The position numbers were made by a program, and so were the translations under genes. Below are positions 59,901 to 64,000 of a stretch of 64,000 nt of DNA, one piece after another; the first letter of the stretch is position 1, and each line of letters starts with the position of its first letter. This stretch comes from Lycium barbarum (lineage: Eukaryota > Streptophyta > Magnoliopsida > Solanales > Solanaceae). The notes under the pieces are model-generated. The model saw only the letters and a list, made by a program, of their open reading frames with translations. It had not been told where the DNA came from and did no database searches. Location of the stretch: positions 120,900,376 through 120,964,375 of the forward strand of contig NC_083342.1 in assembly GCF_019175385.1 (NCBI RefSeq). The letters are read 5' to 3'.

Positions 59901-60459
59901 ATATTACACTTGTATAATATGGGTTAACCCATAACCAGAGGTGTATGTAGCCTACAAGGTTGGGGTTCAACTGAACCCCAAACTTTGGACGCGGAGCCTA
60001 AATTTATATGTAAAAAATTATTAAAATTACAATAAATGGTAGATATGAACCCCTAACTTTAAAAATATAATGGGTTCAATGCTAAAAATCTATAGATTGA
60101 ACGCATAAAATTTAAATCCTGGATCCGTTTCTGCCCATAACCAACCCAACCATTTATCATCCAACCCATATTTACCCACATAAAATGTGGGCGGTTTGAA
60201 ACCCAACCCATTTTTGTTCAAATCATTTTCAACCAAACCAAACTCACCCTTTTGCCACCCCTACTTACGCTGGAGATGTACAAAGTAGAATAGTGATGAC
60301 ATTTCCTGAAAATTAAGTCAAACTCGTGTTACAAATTAAACAAAGGACCAGCGAACTAATCAAAACTTAAAATGGAAATAAAAGAAAGCGCGAGCTCGAA
60401 AGAGAGATTATTGAAAGATGAAAACCTATAATTCCAGCCACAAAATCTGGTTTAATCAT
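56923..60459 (-). CDS. SWEET: SWEET sugar transporter paralogue, probably clade IV, 6 coding exons
   Basis: Coding exons on the minus strand: 60426-60459, 60269-60305, 58153-58363, 57844-58005, 57527-57646, 56923-57213, giving 284 aa. The first five exon lengths equal those of the gene at 18903-21495. The start MIKPDFVAGIIGNVIT fits the family. The first repeat has CTSPAGAF, KKKSAGEYNAFPYM, LWVFYGILSPDG and pocket Asn in ITVNSVG. The second has MYASPLSVM, KSVESMPFLFSFF, LNAGAWFAF and VPNVVGLASGSAQLII. Four family prolines and both Asn remain, so transport is plausible. It differs from its neighbour at sites usually conserved (KSAGEY for KSTED-like; AGAFWAM for IKTFKRI). The C-tail (~70 aa) is Ser/Lys-rich. 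The exon 1 donor is the less usual GTTTTC. Intron 2 is 1.9 kb because of insertions. Confidence 0.88.
59110..59830. repeat. Minisatellite, ~115-bp CCCCACC/TTTATAAAA units, 6-7 copies
   Basis: Repeating order: GAAATTT(C/T)TTTCTTAC, a C-rich block (CCCACCCCAACCCTTACCCC), poly-T with ATTTCATATA, then CTTATAAAAAAGG. Poly-C runs of 10-22 occur at 59403 and 59525. It sits within the intronic TIR element. Short frames here reflect base composition. Confidence 0.75.
59936..60133. mobile_element. hAT-type MITE, 198 bp, perfect 8-bp TSD
   Basis: Begins CAGAGGTGTATG and ends ATCCGTTTCTG. CCCATAAC stands on both sides (59928-59935 and 60134-60141). It is nested in the 58916-60262 element, splitting its GGGTTAACCCATAACCAACC tract. 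This makes a third level: gene, element, MITE. Confidence 0.82.
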
Positions 60460-61380
60460 GGTGATTGAATTGACTGACTGAACTTTTTACTGGTATAAGG
60501 AAACTAGTTGTATAAGAAGTCTACTCGTATAAAGATACCAGATGTATATCCTTTAATTTGTATTATTCTCAATTATGTAGACGAGACCTAGGGGCTCTCA
60601 ATTAGCAAAGCCTTCCAATTAATCTTAACTCTGTCACACTTTATCGAAGAACAAATTTAAAAAGTGAAAAGAGAAGGTTGATATAATATGGCGGCTTTGG
60701 AATGTGGCATTAAGAAATCTGCAGAAGATACGTGTTATATATGAGGTTTTGAAGAACAAATAATATGGTATCATTTGCCTGCAATGTTGTGCATTTGCAA
60801 CAAGGTTTGGAGATTAAAATTTATTTTTGTTCTTCCTTATGTATGAGGTGTAAGAATATTGGTCTTTTTTATGCGTCCGAGGACGCATACAGACATGCAC
60901 TTTGATTTTAGCATATCTATGTTTCCTCCAAATTTTTTGAACATTTCTTTTATGTCAATCGTGAGACCCAAATATTAATTTCCAATTTGAGTTTAGTTTT
61001 CTTATCATGCAAAAGACTAAAAAAACAATTAAAGAGATGAACAAGGAATCTGGTAGAGAACCTCCGTTGCATTGTGCATTTGAGTTGCCTTTGTATTGCT
61101 CTTTAGCCGCTTGACAGTTTTATGTCAGCCGAATCATAAAAAATTAAATAAAACGGACTTGTCTATCAAGATCCAACCTAGAAAGCTCCCTAACTAAATC
61201 AAAGACACTAGTTTCTTGTTAATTAAGGGAAAATGATATGAGAAAAAAAATTAAATCAAGGGCAAAGAACATGACATGATATATGCTTCATCCAGGATCT
61301 TTTCCATCTTGTCAAGCTTCATGTGTCGTTTTCTTATAAAGATGCATACGTCCATAAATGAGGTGACGCATTTTTGCCGT
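60460..61380 (-). promoter_or_regulatory. Upstream region of SWEET gene 2
   Basis: On the minus strand a TATA-like CTCATATATAACACG lies near 60735-60749, about 280 bp before the ATG. CACGT-type words flank it. This would make a moderately long 5' UTR. The rest, to 61380, is AT-rich with no gene. Confidence 0.35.
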
Positions 61381-62250
61381 CGAGTAAATACATCGAAACC
61401 CCCTTCAACTTGACACGTTTTTTCAAAAAGACACCTAAACTTTATGAGATCCTATTACCCCCTAAACAACTCCAAACTTATGTTAATATGCCCTTTTTAA
61501 CTTAGTCTCAGTTTGAAGCAAGAAAGTAACTTCGCGCACCAATTACTGACTGCCACGTGTCAAAGTGTCAAAAAATTATAAGAGAAAAGAAGAAAATGAC
61601 CATTTTTTATTAATTATTTTAAAAAAAGGGTCCACGCCTCCCCTCTCCCCACCCCCACCCCCTTTTCCCCCACCTCCTTCTCCCTTTTCTCTAACCTTCT
61701 CCCAAATAAAAAATGGTTGCTTCAGTTCCCCTCCACATACAGATTTTATACCAACACGCACTTATATATGACACACTCACACACAAAACGGGAGGACAAT
61801 TTTTATTTTGCATTCTTTTGCTCCTTTTAAAAAAAAAAAAAAAAAATCTGCACTGCATCACCGGAAAAAGAGATCGCCGGAGTTGTGCTCTTCGGAAAAT
61901 TTCTCAGGCGCGCTCTCTTCAAACTCTTCTACACTCTCAATCGTAGTCATCGTCTTCAGCACACCCATTTCATCCCCAACTAATTTACTCCATCAAAAAG
62001 TTGACTATTAAAGAGAGAAAAAACATTTAAGAACCTTCACCAATGAAGGCATAAAGACTCGATGAAGGATAATAGAGAAGAAGACAAAAAAAAAAAAAAA
62101 ATCAGACGAAGGAAAGAAGAAACGAAGACAAAAGGAAAAAAATGGATACAGAACATTAAGAAAGAGGAAGACAAAGGAAAAAAAAGAAAAGAAAAAAGGA
62201 AAAAAAGTTTTTAAAAAGTTAAAAAATCAATTTAATAAAAAAAGTCATGC
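61381..62250. repeat. Dispersed repeat end and low-complexity DNA
   Basis: From 61385, GTAAATACATCGAAACCCCC, then AAAAGACACCTAAAC and TGACTGCCACGTGTCAAAG resemble the terminus of a long-TIR repeat family; a partial relative is at about 24485. C-rich (61630-61700) and A/G-rich (62070-62215) tracts follow. The partner end is not seen, perhaps because the Ty3 element inserted at 62306 displaced it. Confidence 0.4.
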
Positions 62251-62305
62251 AAAAAGATCTTTTAATTGGATTTGCTGAGCTCTCACTCTTTTAAAGAGAG
62301 TGTAT

Positions 62306-62967
62306 TGTATGCGGTAAAAACCGGATAAGTGTAAATTGGTGAGACAAGGGTCCGAAGGAAGAAGAGGACAAAAGCATACATGGAGACCTCCATTCTGAAC
62401 CGGATGAGCGCTATGGCCGGAGCTAAGCGGAGGCACCATTTGATCTGGTTCCCTCGTCACCGGGTCGGTCGAGGTCGTGGGTCCGGAAGAGCCGTTGCAC
62501 GTTAGCCACACGTCGGTAGCGTCTTGCCATGGTCAATCACCAATCAAGCGTGTGTCAGACAGTACGGCCAACCTAACCCACTCAGAGTTGTCCTTTCTCT
62601 TGTTTTTTAATGATTAGTATTGTATGAAGCCCATGAAGGCAACACTATAAACAAAGCTCATCCCTCTCCTTTGAGGGGGTTGGCTTCCACACATCAAGAA
62701 CCCTTTGTAATAGCAATATAAATACAAAATCTCTCTAAAACGCCCGATCTCGGTCGCATTTGCTGTGTTTATTTCTTGCACTACTTCAATCGAGTAACAT
62801 TCATACATTAGTGAAACCCTCAAATATATAGTAAATCATCGATTATCGTTGCTTTCGTCGCATTATATCTATATTTATATCTTTCTTTTATCAAGTAGAT
62901 TGAGACTTAACCACATATCTTATACCCGCTCACAAATTCAATTGATTATCCAAATCCGGGATAAACA
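62306..62967 (+). repeat. 5' LTR of the right-edge Ty3 element (~660 bp)
   Basis: The right border is fixed by ATAAACA followed three bases later by the PBS. The left border TGTATGCGGTAAAAACCGG is the best TG start, but the 5-bp duplication cannot be checked here. A TATA box CAATATAAATACA lies near 62714. Confidence 0.65.
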
Positions 62968-63076
62968 GTTTGGCGCCCACCGTGGGGCTAAGATAATAGT
63001 GGCCTTTTGCCTTGATCTCTACCTTACCCATCCAAACCAAAAGCACGTTCTGTTCATATTTGAAAAAATGGATTAA

Positions 63077-64000
63077 ATGGCTGACAGTGGGCAATCCGGT
63101 CACGTTAACAACAACGAAATTGTGGCCGAAAACGATGGAAGCGGTCCACGAGGACCACCAAACCCCATCGACCCTAACCCCATTAATTCGAGGGAGGGCC
63201 TCGATCGACAAGACACCGTCGATCGGGAGAACGCCGCCTTACCGGCCACCGACCCTCTAAATACCCACAATTCTGTCACTTTGTCCCGGGCACAGGACCG
63301 GAGAGAACCGAGTACGCCAAATGATAATATTGACTTACGTTTGATTTTTGAAATGTTGCAGGAATAAAGAACGACGATTGCCGAGCAGAGAATCGCAATA
63401 GCCCGGTTGCAAAACGGAGGGGAAACGGCGACCCAGGGAAAAACGAGCGGTGTTGCTGAACCCAGAAGGGAGGAGGCACGCGTTATTGAGAGCAATGGAT
63501 CCGGAGCTGGATCCTCCACCGAAGTTCTAAAAATGTTCGAAACTTTGGCAAAACGGGTAGACTCGACCGAGAAGAGGGTCGAAACATACAACTCTAGGGT
63601 GGATCAAATCCCGGGGGCTCCGCCTTTACTGAAGGGCCCGGACTCGAAGAGGTACATCCAAAGGCCTTTTCCTCCGAGTGCGGCCCCGAAGCTATTCCCG
63701 AAGAGGTTCAAAATGCTGGATATCCAGAAATATGATGGCACAACGGACCCGCACGAGCACGTGACCTCGTACACATGTGCCATAAAGGGTAATGATATGG
63801 AGGAGGACGAGATTGAATCGGTACTGTTGAAGAAGTTTAGGGAAACTCTGTCCAAAGGAGCATTGACGTGGTACGACCATCTACCCGAGCATTCGATCAC
63901 CTCCTTCGAAATGCTCGCCGATGCCTTCATCAAGGTCCACGCCGGTGCCAAAAAGGTACAGGCGCGCAAAGCCGATATCTTCCAAATAACCCAAAGGGAC
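63077..64000 (+). pseudogene. gag of the right-edge Ty3 element, one in-frame stop
   Basis: Starts MADSGQSGHVNNNEIVAEND. An in-frame TAA at 63365-63367 follows EMLQE, where the context (TIAEQRIAIARLQNGG after it) suggests a lost Gln codon. The frame then stays open to the window end. The retrotransposon gag domain is visible from FKMLDIQKYDGTTDPHEHV through GALTWYDHLPEHSITSFEM to AGAKKVQARKADIFQI. Apart from that one stop it looks well kept, suggesting a fairly young copy. Confidence 0.85.

Larger units (their letters stand above)
58916..60262. mobile_element. 1.35-kb TIR element in SWEET2 intron 2, at the splice donor
   Basis: Ends TAGAGGTGGCAATTTG and (inverted) AGGGGTGGCAAAAGGG, each followed by ATATGGGT/TATTTACCC-type words. 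A 9-bp TSD ACTTACGCT flanks it (58907-58915 and 60263-60271). On the gene strand this TSD is AGC|GTAAGT, the last exon 2 bases plus the splice donor. No coding region. TSD length suggests a MULE-type element. Confidence 0.82.
62306..64000 (+). mobile_element. Ty3/gypsy retrotransposon, 5' end, plus strand, cut by the window
   Basis: An LTR (about 62306-62967), then the PBS TGGCGCCCACCGTGGGGCT at 62971-62989, then gag. This layout and PBS are typical of Tat/Retand-type elements. It is the only GC-rich coding stretch in the window. Protease, RT and the 3' LTR lie beyond 64000. Confidence 0.85.

Noticed and set aside
61565..61771. Proline-rich 68-codon frame and its antisense
   Set aside because: C-rich low-complexity tract between repeats.

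Overview
This is a plant nuclear window, most likely from an asterid dicot and probably Solanaceae. It is AT-rich, with only two cellular genes in a sea of transposable elements. The Solanaceae guess rests on the style of the repeats: a TS/Au-like SINE, an endogenous caulimovirid, and TGTTGACACCC-type and TGTAACACCCC-type Ty3 LTRs. It is not based on any database match.

The two genes are SWEET sugar transporters, both on the minus strand: 18903-21495 (296 aa) and 56923-60459 (284 aa). Both have six coding exons. The first five are identical in size (34, 37, 211, 162 and 120 nt) and identical in phase, so they are tandem paralogues. Sequence features place the first clearly, and the second probably, in clade IV (SWEET16/17, vacuolar fructose/hexose carriers). 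About 35 kb of inserted DNA now separates them.

Layout. 1-9109: minus-strand Ty3/gypsy element (5' LTR 6331-9109, tRNA-Arg-like PBS, broken gag-pro, tandem repeats). It is inserted in a hAT transposon whose 3' half continues at 9110-10498. 11881-12855: foldback element. 13334-17887: complete hAT element with an intact 757-aa transposase, 20-bp perfect TIRs and an 8-bp TSD. 18453-18724: hAT-type MITE. 18903-21495: SWEET gene 1. 22542-23569: Mutator-like element with a 9-bp TSD. About 23612-29792: two Helitron-like elements in tandem; a SINE sits in the first and a CDC48-like exon fragment in the second. 30072-35924: Ty1/copia element with a chimeric left end, then a MITE (35969-36330). 36576-38380: a MITE and a long-TIR element. 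39995-41899 and 41988-42572: two solo LTRs. 43269-47130: TIR elements and a Helitron 3' end. 47999-48855: a MITE and a hairpin element. 49453-55500: decayed endogenous pararetrovirus with a duplicated regulatory region. 56923-60459: SWEET gene 2; its intron 2 holds a 1.35-kb element that carries a second MITE. 61380-62250: unclassified repeat and low-complexity DNA. 62306-64000: start of a plus-strand Ty3/gypsy element (LTR, PBS, gag), cut by the window edge.

The best observations are structural. An element landed exactly on the SWEET2 exon 2/intron 2 splice donor and duplicated it. The copia locus looks like a solo-LTR allele recombined with a full-length allele. A Helitron appears to carry a CDC48 exon fragment. 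The pararetrovirus is flanked by duplicated host sequence. I saw no clearly new enzymatic system.
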